Source of the DNA: Trinickia acidisoli
GTDB lineage: Bacteria; Pseudomonadota; Gammaproteobacteria; Burkholderiales; Burkholderiaceae
Length of the DNA: 64,000 bases
Assembly: GCF_017315725.1 (NCBI RefSeq)
Contig: NZ_JAFLRG010000001.1
Span: 3,410,001 to 3,474,000 of the forward strand
Reading direction: 5' to 3'
Numbering within the stretch: the stretch's first letter is position 1; each line of letters starts with the position of its first letter. Made by a program: the position numbers and the translations under genes. Shown piece by piece: positions 16,109-25,071 of this stretch. Under the pieces are notes generated by a model, which saw only the letters and a list, made by a program, of their open reading frames with translations, was not told where the DNA came from and ran no database searches.

Positions 16109-16474
16109 CTACCCGCCGCGCAACGTCGGGTCGACCTGCGCCCGCCAACCGATCGCTTTCGCCCGCTGAGCGTTGAAGTACTCCGCCCATACGCGCTTCG
16201 CATCGGGGCCACCGGCCTCGCGCGCGCGGTAGTGGCTCGCGATGTCGCTTTCGAATCCGCAGTAATCGCCCTGCGAAAGGCGCCCGTGGCGGTGTGCCAC
16301 GTATGCATCGAACAACGCCGAATACACAGGCTGCGCATCCGCGCCATAGTCCGGCTGCGCGCCGCCGCATGTCGCCTGAAGCGCCGAGAAACTGGGCGTC
16401 CCCGCGAACACGCCAACGCACCCGGACACGAGCATCGTGCCTACACACGCCACCGCCGTCATCCATCCACGCAT
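16109..16474 (-). CDS. Putative lipoprotein
   Basis: A 121-residue exported protein. The N-terminus MRGWMTAVACVGTMLVSGC is a lipoprotein signal with lipobox LVSG-C, so the mature protein would be lipid-anchored at the cysteine. The mature part contains two more cysteines (ATCGGAQ and DYCGFES) and the segment ARKRVWAEYF-like DAKRVWAEYFNAQRAKAIGWRA. The ATG at 16474 is chosen since CAGAGGTG precedes it; a longer frame upstream would bury the signal peptide. It is divergent from glpD. The family is not recognised and no function is proposed. Confidence 0.7.
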   Translation of the reverse strand: MRGWMTAVACVGTMLVSGCVGVFAGTPSFSALQATCGGAQPDYGADAQPVYSALFDAYVAHRHGRLSQGDYCGFESDIASHYRAREAGGPDAKRVWAEYFNAQRAKAIGWRAQVDPTLRGG

Positions 16475-16547
16475 CGCACACCTCTGAAGTCGCTTTTTCG
16501 AAATGGTAGCCCCTTCGCGCGCCCGTTTCACCCATGCCTGCATGCTC

Positions 16548-16618
16548 GGTTCGAATTCGAACCCTAAACGCCGCCTTTACTTTTTCGAATATGTTCGTTA
16601 AATTTCGCAAACGAACAT
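16548..16618. promoter_or_regulatory. GlpR-like operators in front of glpD
   Basis: Two strong symmetric sites lie 57-127 bp upstream of glpD. GGTTCGAATTCGAACC (16548-16563) is a perfect 16-bp palindrome. ATGTTCGTT (16591-16599) and AACGAACAT (16610-16618) are perfect inverted half-sites 10 bp apart. A further half-site, GGTTCGTT, follows at 16624-16631. TGTTCG/CGAACA half-sites are characteristic of E. coli GlpR operators, and glpR itself is 1.2 kb upstream. Direct binding is inferred. Confidence 0.7.
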
Positions 16619-16674
16619 TGATAGGTTCGTTTTATTTCAGCGATAGCCGTAGGGCATCAGAGGGGACAGAGCAA

Positions 16675-18231
16675 GTGACGCATGGCAGTCGATACGATCT
16701 GCTCGTCGTGGGCGGCGGGATCAATGGTGCGGGCATCGCGCGCGACGCAGCCGGACGCGGCTTGTCCGTGCTGCTCGTCGAGCAGCACGATCTGGCCTCG
16801 CATACGTCGTCCTCGAGCACGAAACTCATACACGGCGGGTTGCGCTACCTCGAGTACAAGGAGTTCGGCCTCGTGCGCAAGGCGCTGCAGGAGCGCGAAA
16901 CGCTGTTGCGCACGGCCCCGCACATCATGTGGCCGCTGCGCTTCGTGATGCCGCACATGCCGAATCTGCGCCCGGCCTGGCTCATCCGCGCGGGCCTGTT
17001 CCTTTACGACCATCTCGCGCGTCGCGAACTGCTTCCCGGGTCCCGCGGCATCGATATGCGCCGCCATGCGGCCGGCGCACCGCTCGTCGATTCGATCTCG
17101 CGCGGCTTCGTTTATTCGGACGGCTGGGTCGACGATGCGCGCCTCGTCGTGCTCAACGCGCTCGACGCCGCGGAGCGCGGCGCGGCCGTGCTCACGCGCA
17201 CGAAGCTCGTCGGGGCGGTGCGCGCGGGCGGCGAGTGGCATGCGCAATTGTCGCGCGCCGACGGTTCGCGTCTCGACGTCCGGGCCGGCGCCATCGCGAA
17301 CGCGGCGGGCCCGTGGGTGGGCCAACTACTGCACGATGCGCTCGGCCGTGGCGCGCACCACAGCGTACGGCTCGTCAAGGGCAGCCACATCGTGACGCGG
17401 CGTCTGTTCGACCACGATCACGCCTATATCTTCCAGAACCCCGACAAGCGGATCATTTTTGCGATTCCCTACGAACGCGAATTCACGCTGATCGGCACCA
17501 CCGACATCGAATATCACGGCGATCCGTCGAAAGTCGCCATCACCGAAGACGAAACGCGCTACCTGTGCGAATCGATCAACCGCTACTTCAAGCGCAAGAT
17601 CACGCCGGCCGATGTCTGCTGGACCTACTCGGGCGTGCGGCCGCTGCTCGAGGAGGAAGGGGCCGACAACCCCTCGGCCGTCACGCGCGATTACCGGCTC
17701 GAACTCGACGCAGGCACCGGCGAGGCGCCGCTGCTGTCGGTCTTCGGCGGCAAGATCACCACGTTTCGCAAGCTCGCGGAAGAAGCGGTCGACCGTCTGG
17801 CGTCGGTCATGCCGATCGCCAAAGGCGCTTGGACGGCTGCGCGCGCGCCGCTGCCCGGCGGCGACATTCCCCACGCGAAATTCGAGCCGTTCGCCGCAAA
17901 GTTCGCAAACGAACATCCGTGGCTACCGGCTGACCTCGCCCGCCGCTACGCACGGGCCTACGGCACGCGCGCAACCAAGCTGCTCGGCACGGCCAAGACG
18001 CTCGCGGAGCTCGGCCAGGAATTCGCGCCGGGCTTGTTCGAACAAGAGTTGCGCTATCTGCGCGACGTCGAATGGGCACGCAGCGCCGAGGACATTCTCT
18101 GGCGCCGCTCGAAGATCGGCCTGCATCTGCGGCCGGACACGATCGAGCACGTGGCGAGCGAGATCGACGCCTGGTTCGCTCGTTCACCGATATCGAGTGC
18201 GCAGCGCACTCCGTCCGCATTGGCCGGCTGA
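16675..18231 (+). CDS. glpD: Aerobic glycerol-3-phosphate dehydrogenase
   Basis: A 518-residue FAD enzyme that oxidises sn-glycerol-3-phosphate to dihydroxyacetone phosphate at the inner membrane and passes electrons to quinone. The dinucleotide-binding signature GGGINGAG is at residues 13-20, followed by SSSSTKLIHGGLRYL, KGSHIV and the C-terminal SVFGGKITTFRKLAEEA. The length fits E. coli GlpD (501). The GTG at 16675 is selected because AGAGGGGAC precedes it with suitable spacing and the FAD fold starts at once; the longer upstream frame overlaps the operators. It heads glpD-glpK-glpF and is expected to be repressed by GlpR. Confidence 0.95.
   Translation: MTHGSRYDLLVVGGGINGAGIARDAAGRGLSVLLVEQHDLASHTSSSSTKLIHGGLRYLEYKEFGLVRKALQERETLLRTAPHIMWPLRFVMPHMPNLRPAWLIRAGLFLYDHLARRELLPGSRGIDMRRHAAGAPLVDSISRGFVYSDGWVDDARLVVLNALDAAERGAAVLTRTKLVGAVRAGGEWHAQLSRADGSRLDVRAGAIANAAGPWVGQLLHDALGRGAHHSVRLVKGSHIVTRRLFDHDHAYIFQNPDKRIIFAIPYEREFTLIGTTDIEYHGDPSKVAITEDETRYLCESINRYFKRKITPADVCWTYSGVRPLLEEEGADNPSAVTRDYRLELDAGTGEAPLLSVFGGKITTFRKLAEEAVDRLASVMPIAKGAWTAARAPLPGGDIPHAKFEPFAAKFANEHPWLPADLARRYARAYGTRATKLLGTAKTLAELGQEFAPGLFEQELRYLRDVEWARSAEDILWRRSKIGLHLRPDTIEHVASEIDAWFARSPISSAQRTPSALAG
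17901..17916. promoter_or_regulatory. Possible intragenic GlpR site in glpD
   Basis: The 15 bases TTCGCAAACGAACAT at 17902-17916 are an exact copy of 16604-16618 in the glpD operator. With the preceding G they form GTTCG-N4-CGAAC. The site is inside glpD, about 425 bp before glpK. E. coli has GlpR operators inside glp coding regions, so a role is plausible but unproven. Confidence 0.4.
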
Positions 18232-18340
18232 GCGCGCAAAGCCGGTTCCCGAATGGCAGTACCCGCATGACCTGATGCACCCCGTAGCCTTGCGCGGCTG
18301 ACGCCCACGGCATATCACGACAACACATGGAGAAGAGACA

Positions 18341-19840
18341 ATGCAGGATCAATACATCCTCGCGCTGGACCAAGGCACCACGAGCTCGCGTGCCATGCTG
18401 TTCGACCACAAGGGCAACATCGTCTCGGTCGCTCAGAAGGAATTCCGCCAGATCTACCCGCAGCCGGGCTGGGTCGAGCACGACCCGCAGGAGATCTGGT
18501 CGACGCAAGCCGGCGTCGCGGCCGAGGCCGTCACGCGCGCGGGTGTCAACGGCACGGCCATCGCCGCCATCGGCATCACGAACCAGCGCGAAACCACGAT
18601 CGTCTGGGATCGCGAGACGGGCCAGCCGATCTACAACGCAATCGTCTGGCAAGACCGCCGCACCGCCGGGCTCTGCGATCAATTGAAAGCGCAAGGACTC
18701 GAAGAGAAGGTGCGGGCGAAGACGGGGCTACCGATCGATGCCTACTTCTCCGCCACCAAAATCCGCTGGATTCTCGATAACGTCGACGGCGCGCGAGAGA
18801 AGGCCAAGCAAGGCAAGCTCGCGTTCGGCACGGTCGACAGTTGGCTCGTCTGGAACTTCACGAAGCATGCGCTGCACATCACCGACGTCACCAACGCGTC
18901 GCGCACGATGCTGTTCAACATTCACACGATGCAATGGGATAGCGACTTGCTCGAGGCACTCGACATTCCGCGCAGCATGCTGCCCGAGGTGCGCGCGTCG
19001 TCCGAGGTGTATGGCTCGACGGTAACGACCGTCTTCGCCTCGAAGATTCCGCTCGCGGGCATCGCAGGCGATCAACAGGCCGCGCTGTTCGGGCAAATGT
19101 GCACGAAGACGGGCATGGTCAAGAACACCTACGGCACCGGCTGCTTCCTGATGATGAACACGGGCGAGAAACCCATCGAATCGAAGAACAACCTCGTCAC
19201 GACGCTCGCGTGGCAGATCGGCAACGAAGTCAACTACGCGCTCGAAGGCAGCATTTTCATCGCGGGTGCCGTCGTGCAATGGCTGCGCGACGGCCTGGGC
19301 ATCATCAAGAGTGCATCGGAAATCGAAGCGCTGGCAAGCAGCGTCGAACACAGCGACGGCGTCTATCTCGTGCCCGCGTTCGCCGGCCTCGGCGCGCCGC
19401 ATTGGAATCCGCGCGCACGCGGCACGCTGTTCGGCGTGACGCGCGGCACGACGAGTGCCCACATCGCCCGCGCCGCGCTCGATTCGATCGCCTATCAATC
19501 GCTCGACGTGCTCAAAGCGATGGAAGCCGATTCGGGCATCAAGATCGGCGAGTTACGCGTCGACGGCGGCGCCTGCGCGAACAATCTGCTCATGCAGTTC
19601 CAATCCGACTTGCTCGGCGTGGCGGCCGTGCGTCCACGCATCAGCGAAACGACGGCGCTCGGCGCCGCCTACCTCGCGGGCCTCGCCGTCGGCTATTGGG
19701 GCAACGTGGGCGAGCTCCAAAGCCAATGGCAGCTCGATCGCCGCTTCTCGCCGGCCATGCAGCAGGCCGACGTGCAGCTATGCACCGCGGGCTGGCAGCG
19801 GGCCGTCAACGCCGCCAAGGCGTGGGCCGACGCAAGCTGA
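18341..19840 (+). CDS. glpK: Glycerol kinase
   Basis: A 499-residue FGGY-family kinase that phosphorylates glycerol to glycerol-3-phosphate, trapping it in the cell. The phosphate-binding motif LDQGTTSSR (residues 9-17, with D10) opens the first domain, AIVWQDRRT contacts glycerol, and the FGGY signatures [14 protein letters not shown] and [17 protein letters not shown] are present. The length matches E. coli GlpK (502). The start follows GGAGAAGAGACA. It lies 109 bp after glpD and 56 bp before the glycerol facilitator gene, forming a glycerol catabolic operon in the order dehydrogenase, kinase, facilitator. Confidence 0.96.
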   Translation: MQDQYILALDQGTTSSRAMLFDHKGNIVSVAQKEFRQIYPQPGWVEHDPQEIWSTQAGVAAEAVTRAGVNGTAIAAIGITNQRETTIVWDRETGQPIYNAIVWQDRRTAGLCDQLKAQGLEEKVRAKTGLPIDAYFSATKIRWILDNVDGAREKAKQGKLAFGTVDSWLVWNFTKHALHITDVTNASRTMLFNIHTMQWDSDLLEALDIPRSMLPEVRASSEVYGSTVTTVFASKIPLAGIAGDQQAALFGQMCTKTGMVKNTYGTGCFLMMNTGEKPIESKNNLVTTLAWQIGNEVNYALEGSIFIAGAVVQWLRDGLGIIKSASEIEALASSVEHSDGVYLVPAFAGLGAPHWNPRARGTLFGVTRGTTSAHIARAALDSIAYQSLDVLKAMEADSGIKIGELRVDGGACANNLLMQFQSDLLGVAAVRPRISETTALGAAYLAGLAVGYWGNVGELQSQWQLDRRFSPAMQQADVQLCTAGWQRAVNAAKAWADAS

Positions 19841-19896
19841 GCGCGCGTAACTCGACCAACAATCAACCACCATAGTCATTCCGGAGACACATAACC

Positions 19897-20604
19897 ATGT
19901 CACCCCTGATCGCGGAATTTCTGGGCACCGCACTGCTCGTGCTACTCGGCAACGGCTCCGTCGCCAACGTGCTGCTCGCGCGCACGAAGGGCAAGGGCGC
20001 CGATCTGATCGTCATCGTCTGGGGCTGGGCGATGGCCGTGTTCGTTGCCGTCTACGTGACGGCCTCGTTCAGCGGCGCGCATCTGAATCCCGTCGTGACG
20101 ATCAGCCTCGCGCTCGCCGGCAAGTTCGCCTGGAGCAAGGTGGCGGGCTATATCACCGCGCAGATGCTCGGCGGCATGGCCGGCGCGTTTCTCGTCTGGC
20201 TCGCCTATCGCCAGCACTTTTCGTCGACGGAAGATGCCGACATCAAGCTCGCCTGCTTCTGCACGGCGCCCGCGATTCGCAGCGTCCCGCACAATGTGAT
20301 GACCGAAATGATCTGCACCTTCGTGCTGATCCTCGGCGTGCTTTATCTCGCCTCGCCGCAAGTGGGGCTCGGCGCGCTCGACGCCCTGCCCGTCGGCTTG
20401 CTCGTGCTCGGTATCGGCATTTCCCTCGGCGGCCCGACGGGCTACGCGATGAGCCCCGCCCGCGACCTCGCCCCGCGTCTCATGCACGCGCTGCTGCCGA
20501 TTCCAGGCAAGCGCGGCAGCGACTGGCGCTACGCCTGGGTGCCGGTGTTCGGCCCGCTCATGGGCGGCGCGATGGCATCTTGGGTGTACGTGCACGCGCA
20601 CTGA
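19897..20604 (+). CDS. glpF: Glycerol uptake facilitator (aquaglyceroporin)
   Basis: A 235-residue membrane channel of the MIP family with six transmembrane segments and two half-helices. Both signature boxes are present but altered: the first reads HLNPVVT (NPV instead of NPA) and the second MSPARD (SPA instead of NPA). The selectivity-filter arginine of the second box is retained. The protein opens MSPLIAEFLGTALLVLLGNG. Its place directly after glpK and the GGAGACACATAACC ribosome binding site support a role in glycerol entry. The altered boxes are unusual for a GlpF and are discussed as a finding. Confidence 0.9.
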   Translation: MSPLIAEFLGTALLVLLGNGSVANVLLARTKGKGADLIVIVWGWAMAVFVAVYVTASFSGAHLNPVVTISLALAGKFAWSKVAGYITAQMLGGMAGAFLVWLAYRQHFSSTEDADIKLACFCTAPAIRSVPHNVMTEMICTFVLILGVLYLASPQVGLGALDALPVGLLVLGIGISLGGPTGYAMSPARDLAPRLMHALLPIPGKRGSDWRYAWVPVFGPLMGGAMASWVYVHAH

Positions 20605-20797
20605 GCCACCCGGGGCGCGCCGTCTTGCGAATAGGCGAAGGCGAGCGCCCCGATCGTCGCACCAAGCTGGGCACTAGGCTGAAAACTAGGATGAGAAGCG
20701 GGGCGCAAAAACGCCAATACCGTATCATGGGGGTCTTATTACACAACAAAGCGCGCTACGGGGTTAGGCCGGCCACCAGCGTGCGCCCTTTTTCTTC

Positions 20798-21484
20798 ATG
20801 TTCGACCATCTCATCTGCGACTGCGACGGCGTGCTCGTCGACAGTGAAGTGATTGCCGACCGCGTGCTGCTGCACGCTCTGTCGGCCGAATTCCCCTCCA
20901 TCGATTTCAATCCCGTCGCCCATTCGGCGTTCGGTCAGCGAACGTCGACCTTTCTTGCCGATCTCGAATCGCGATTCGAGATCGCGATTCCCGACGGCTT
21001 TCTTGCCGGCGTCGAGCGCGGCATCGAAGCCGAGCTCAAGCGCTCGCTCGCCCCGATCGCAGGCGCACGCGACGCCCTCGAACGCGTGCCGCTGCCGGCG
21101 GCCGTCGTCTCGAACAGCCGGCTCGCACGCATCGCGGCATCGCTTGCGCGCGCCGGGCTCGCCGACGTCTTCGGGCCGCGCGTATTCAGCGCCGAGCAAG
21201 TCGCGCGGCCGAAGCCGCATCCCGATGTCTACTTGCATGCCGCGCGTGAACTCGGCGTCGCGCCCGAACGCTGTCTCGTCATTGAAGATAGCGTGACGGG
21301 CCTGTCCGCGGCCCGCGCCGCCGGCATGAAGACGATCGCGTTCGTCGGCGCGAGCCACGTCCCCAAGGGCTACGCGCAGGTGCTGCGCAATCTGGGCGTC
21401 ACACGCATTGTCGAGCGCATGGAACAGTTGCCCACGCTCATCGCCGCCGGATTGCGCGGCGAGTTCGGGCAACTCCAGTCGTAG
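20798..21484 (+). CDS. HAD-superfamily phosphatase, beta-phosphoglucomutase-like
   Basis: A 228-residue HAD hydrolase of the subfamily with a small helical cap. Motif I is CDCDGVLVDSE with nucleophile D8 and acid/base D10, motif II is VVSNSR, motif III is the lysine in RPKPHPDVY, and motif IV is IEDSVTG. All catalytic residues are intact. Relatives act on sugar phosphates, 2-deoxyglucose-6-phosphate or phosphoglycolate; the sequence does not decide which. It follows glpF after a 193-bp gap with a possible TATCAT -10 element at 20725-20730, so it probably has its own promoter. A house-cleaning role for glycerol metabolism is only a guess. Confidence 0.85.
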   Translation: MFDHLICDCDGVLVDSEVIADRVLLHALSAEFPSIDFNPVAHSAFGQRTSTFLADLESRFEIAIPDGFLAGVERGIEAELKRSLAPIAGARDALERVPLPAAVVSNSRLARIAASLARAGLADVFGPRVFSAEQVARPKPHPDVYLHAARELGVAPERCLVIEDSVTGLSAARAAGMKTIAFVGASHVPKGYAQVLRNLGVTRIVERMEQLPTLIAAGLRGEFGQLQS

Positions 21485-21522
21485 ACGGATTCGCCGCGCC
21501 CGAGTGCGTCATCGTGTCGTCG

Positions 21523-22224
21523 TCACGCCTCGCTCGCGCAGCATTCGCGCTCGCGCGCGGTGGCCAGCGCGCGGCGAAACGCGACGAGTTCCTCGATCGT
21601 CAGCATCGGCAAGCCATGCCTGGCGGCGAAACGCTCGACGTCGGCGCCGCGGGTCATCGTGCCGTCCTCGTTCATCAGCTCGCAAAGTACGCCCGCCGGC
21701 GACAAGCCCGCGAGCACCGCGAGATCGACCGTGCCTTCGGTGTGGCCTCGGCGCACGAGCACGCCGCCTGGTTGTGCACGCAACGGGAACACATGGCCGG
21801 GGCGCACGATGTCCTCGGGCTTCGCGTCTGGAGCGATGGCGGAGCGGATCGTCGTCACGCGATCGGCGGCCGATACGCCCGTGCTGACACCATGGCGCGC
21901 CTCGATCGATACCGTGAACGCCGTGCCGTGCCGGCTCTCGTTGTGTGCGACCATCGGCGGCAACTCGAGCGCGCGGATCGTTTCGTCGGGCAAGCACAGG
22001 CAGACGATTCCGCTGCACTCGCGAATCAAGAGCGCCATCGTCTCGACGGTCAGGCGCTCGGCGGCCACGATGAGATCGGCCTCGTTTTCGCGGTCGTGAT
22101 CGTCCTGCAAGACGACGGCGCAGCCCTCGCGTAGCGCATCGAGTGCACGGGCGATGCGCGGGGGCATCAACGCGGAATCGAGAAAGGGAAGTTCGGCGAA
22201 CGCCGTGGAAACGGGTAAAGACAT
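21523..22224 (-). CDS. ribB: 3,4-dihydroxy-2-butanone-4-phosphate synthase
   Basis: A 233-residue enzyme making the four-carbon precursor of riboflavin from ribulose-5-phosphate. The active-site segment [18 protein letters not shown] (about residues 39-56) contains the metal and substrate ligands, and [12 protein letters not shown] and [11 protein letters not shown] are the other family motifs. There is no GTP cyclohydrolase II domain, so this is stand-alone RibB and not the bifunctional RibBA. The ATG at 22224 follows GAGGAGCG. A clear FMN riboswitch lies 130 bp upstream, so expression is repressed when FMN is plentiful. It is convergent with the HAD gene. Confidence 0.95.
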   Translation of the reverse strand: MSLPVSTAFAELPFLDSALMPPRIARALDALREGCAVVLQDDHDRENEADLIVAAERLTVETMALLIRECSGIVCLCLPDETIRALELPPMVAHNESRHGTAFTVSIEARHGVSTGVSAADRVTTIRSAIAPDAKPEDIVRPGHVFPLRAQPGGVLVRRGHTEGTVDLAVLAGLSPAGVLCELMNEDGTMTRGADVERFAARHGLPMLTIEELVAFRRALATARERECCASEA

Positions 22225-22353
22225 GTGAAACGCTCCTCGCGAGAGAAAAATGGCGAAAAACGTTTCAGGGCATCGCAAACCGGCACGAATGCCACCGCCC
22301 TCGGCGCAGCAAAGCATGCCGAGCCGAGCGAGGCGGCGAACGCGACTGTCTGC

Positions 22354-22514
22354 GCATCTTCTTCCATCCGGACTGTGACCGTCGGCCCTGGCATCGCACC
22401 AGATCTGCTGACCCCGCGCGAGCCGGCCTGGAAGGCCGATCGCCGCAGGCGCTCGCGGGCTCGCCGGCACATGGCCGACATACCGCCGGTGGGGAATTTC
22501 GCCCCGCCCTGAAG
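22354..22514 (-). promoter_or_regulatory. FMN riboswitch (RFN element) controlling ribB
   Basis: Read on the minus strand, the element contains the conserved blocks in order: GGGGCGAAATTCCCC with ACCGGCGGTAT, then GAGCCCGCGAGC, AGATCTGGTG, CCAGGGCCGACGGTCACAGT and CCGGATGGAAGAAGAT. These are the hallmark helices and joining loops of the RFN aptamer. The leader from 22354 to the ribB start contains GGCA-TTCG-TGCC and downstream T-runs near 22255-22262, possible parts of an expression platform. Confidence 0.95.
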
Positions 22515-22680
22515 ACGCACTGAGTATGTTGAGCCGGCACCGAGCCGGCCCAAAAGAGCATACACGAGGCTCACCCGCACCTCGGACAAAGCCCTCAGGG
22601 CGGCGCGGGCTCTGTTGCACCGCGGCAACTACGGATCGGCTCGATGGCGGACAAGGAGTCGAACTCGAGGCGCGCCCCTA

Positions 22681-22702
22681 GCAGCCGCTCTGTCGCGGCT
22701 GC
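22681..22702 (-). terminator. Hairpin after the MFS transporter gene
   Basis: GCAGCCGC and GCGGCTGC form a perfect 8-bp stem with a 6-nt loop, just downstream of the minus-strand MFS stop codon. There is no clear U-run, but position and symmetry fit a terminator. Confidence 0.5.
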
Positions 22703-22707
22703 GCACC

Positions 22708-23889
22708 TCAGGAAACGCACTGCGTCACGGTCCGCAGCGCACGCGCACGACGCGTGTCGAGGTAAGCGGCGAGCAGCGTCACCGCAAGCGCCGCGACGGT
22801 CACCGCAACGGCGACCCATGGCAGCACGTCGAGCTTCGCGCCGTGCGTGAGCGCGAGGCCGCCGAGCCAAGCGCCCATTGCGTTGCCGACGTTGAAGGCG
22901 CCGATATTCAGTGTCGAAGCCAGGTGCGGCGCATGGCTCGCCTTTTCGACGACGCGCATTTGCAGCGGCGGCACGGTTGCAAACGCGGCGATGCCCCACA
23001 CGAATATCGTGACGGCCGCGGGCACGGCGAGGTGACTCGTCTTCGCGAATACGGCCATCACGAGCGCCAGCAGGGCGAGAATGCCCATGAGCGAGGGCAT
23101 CAGCGCACGGTCGGCCAGCTTGCCGCCGACGACATTGCCGACGGTCAGGCCCGCGCCGAACAGCACGAGAATCAGCGTGACGGCGTGCGGCGAAAAGCCC
23201 GTGACCTGCTCGAGAATCGGCGCGATATACGTGAAGACGACGAACACGCCGCCGAAGCCGAGCACGGTCATCGCAAGCGCGAGCCACACCTGCGGCTCCT
23301 TGAGCACGCGCACTTCGCGGGCAAGGCCGACGGGGCCGGTATCGCGCTGGTTCGGAACCAGCGCGGTCACGCCCGCGAGCGAGAGCACACCGAGACCGGC
23401 CACGATCCAGAACGACAGGCGCCAGCCCCACGATTGCCCGACGAACGTGCCGAACGGCACGCCGAGCACGTTGGCGAGCGTGAGCCCCGTAAACATCAGC
23501 GCGATCGCGCTTGCCTGCTTTTCGCGCGCCACGAGCGACGCGGCGACGACAGCGCCGATGCCGAAGAACGAGCCGTGCGCGAACGATGTCACGACACGCG
23601 CCATCATCAGCATCCGATAGTCGCCCGCGACGGCGCACAAGACGTTGCCGACGACGAACACGACCATCAACCACTGCAGCGCCGCCTTGCGCGGCAGCTT
23701 GCTCGTCAGCACGGCAAGGATGGGCGCGCCGACGGCGACGCCCAGTGCGTAGCCGGACACGAGCAAGCCGGCCGACGGAATCGAGACGGCCAGATCGCGC
23801 GCGACGTCGGGCAACAGGCCCATGATGATGAACTCAGTCGTGCCGATGGCAAAAGCGCTCAATGCGAGCGCCAGCAAAGGGATGGGCAT
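22708..23889 (-). CDS. MFS transporter, DHA1 (AraJ-like) family
   Basis: A 393-residue inner-membrane drug/metabolite:proton antiporter of the major facilitator superfamily, with twelve predicted transmembrane segments. It starts MPIPLLALALSAFAIGTTEFIIMGLLPDVA, split by the DHA1 signature TTEFIIMGLLP, and has the loop 2-3 motif TSKLPRKAAL and the motif C-like GIGAVVAASLVAR. The ATG at 23889 is preferred because CGGGAGCC precedes it and homology begins there. It is divergent from a LysR regulator with about 100 bp between starts, the usual layout for an efflux pump controlled by its neighbour. Substrate unknown. Confidence 0.85.
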   Translation of the reverse strand: MPIPLLALALSAFAIGTTEFIIMGLLPDVARDLAVSIPSAGLLVSGYALGVAVGAPILAVLTSKLPRKAALQWLMVVFVVGNVLCAVAGDYRMLMMARVVTSFAHGSFFGIGAVVAASLVAREKQASAIALMFTGLTLANVLGVPFGTFVGQSWGWRLSFWIVAGLGVLSLAGVTALVPNQRDTGPVGLAREVRVLKEPQVWLALAMTVLGFGGVFVVFTYIAPILEQVTGFSPHAVTLILVLFGAGLTVGNVVGGKLADRALMPSLMGILALLALVMAVFAKTSHLAVPAAVTIFVWGIAAFATVPPLQMRVVEKASHAPHLASTLNIGAFNVGNAMGAWLGGLALTHGAKLDVLPWVAVAVTVAALAVTLLAAYLDTRRARALRTVTQCVS

Positions 23890-23993
23890 GGCGGCTCCCG
23901 CGAAAGTGACGTAAACCGGTATTGTCGGAACAACAGCATGGTTTGATAATGAGGCCCATGCTTGAATCATCTTCAAACAAAATCGAATAATCG

Positions 23994-24932
23994 ATGGATC
24001 GACTCGGCGACATTCGCCTTTTCGTCGCAGCGGCCCGGCTCGGCGGCATTTCCGCGGCGGGGCGCAAGCTCGGCCTGACGCCGGCCGCGGCCAGCGCTCG
24101 CCTGGCCAAGCTCGAGGCCGCGCTCTCGACCCGGCTGTTCGAGCGCACGACGCGGCGGTTGCGGTTGACCGACGAGGGGCGCCTGTATTTGCGGCACTGC
24201 ATGCGCGCGCTGCAAGCGCTCGACGACGCCGACGCCGAATTGCAGGCCGGCAGCACCGTCGTGCGCGGCAAAATCCGCATTTCGACGACGTCGGATTTCG
24301 GCCGCAATTTGCTGATGGCGTGGCTCGACGAGTTCAACGCGCGCTATCCCGACGTCACGTTCGCGCTGACGCTCGCCGATTCTGTCTCGAATCTGCTGCA
24401 GGACGATATCGACCTCGCGATCCGCTTCGGTAGCCCGCGCGAGGATACGTCGCTGATCGCGCGGCCGCTCGCGACGAACCGGCGCGTGCTCGTCGCATCG
24501 CCCGGCTATTTGGAGCGGCATGGCGAGCCGGTTTCTCCGGCCGATCTGGCGCGATTTCAATGCATCGTGCTGACGATCGCGTCGGGACCGCTCAACGAGT
24601 GGCGCTTCGTTCGCGATGGCGTAACCGAGGATTACATCGCGCCGCTCGAGACCTCGCGCGAGACGAACGACGGTGCCGTCACGCGCATCTGGGCTGTCGA
24701 CGGCTACGGCATCGTCCTGAAATCGCTCTGGGACATCGGCGCCGATCTGCGCGCGGGCCGGTTGCGGATCGTGCTGCCAGAGTGGCGCTACGCGTGGGAT
24801 ACGCCGCTGCACGCGCTGTTTCACCGCAACCGCTACCGGCCGCCGCGCGTGCGGGCGCTGCTCGACTTCCTGGTCGAGCGGTTCGCGCAGGCCGAGCGCG
24901 ACTGGTCGCAACTGCCGGGAGCCGAACGGTAG
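23994..24932 (+). CDS. LysR-family transcriptional regulator
   Basis: A 312-residue LysR-type regulator. The winged helix is residues 1-60 with the signature [25 protein letters not shown] and [17 protein letters not shown], followed by a two-lobed effector domain ([19 protein letters not shown]). It is the CrgA-like branch often found next to transporters. It is divergent from the MFS gene, and the shared 104-bp intergenic region (23890-23993) is AT-rich and should hold the binding sites. The obvious target is that transporter; the inducer cannot be read from sequence. Confidence 0.88.
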   Translation: MDRLGDIRLFVAAARLGGISAAGRKLGLTPAAASARLAKLEAALSTRLFERTTRRLRLTDEGRLYLRHCMRALQALDDADAELQAGSTVVRGKIRISTTSDFGRNLLMAWLDEFNARYPDVTFALTLADSVSNLLQDDIDLAIRFGSPREDTSLIARPLATNRRVLVASPGYLERHGEPVSPADLARFQCIVLTIASGPLNEWRFVRDGVTEDYIAPLETSRETNDGAVTRIWAVDGYGIVLKSLWDIGADLRAGRLRIVLPEWRYAWDTPLHALFHRNRYRPPRVRALLDFLVERFAQAERDWSQLPGAER

Positions 24933-25071
24933 GCGCCTCGAACGGTCGCTGCCCCATGGGGGCCCGGGAGCGCGACGCCCGACCGGCTATAATGTCGGGT
25001 TATGCGGCGGCTTTATCGGCTTCCGTCACTTACCTACGCCCCCAGGTCAACCACTGCGAACGGCGAGCTTC

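Noticed and set aside
20558..20749. A short minus-strand frame with a hydrophobic start (MIRYWRFCAPLLILVFSLVPS)
   Set aside because: It overlaps the 3' end of glpF, has no ribosome binding site, and becomes arginine-rich after the first 22 residues.
24988..24993. TATAAT upstream of miaB as a strong promoter
   Set aside because: The hexamer is perfect, but no acceptable -35 lies 16-18 bp upstream, so it is mentioned only in the miaB entry.
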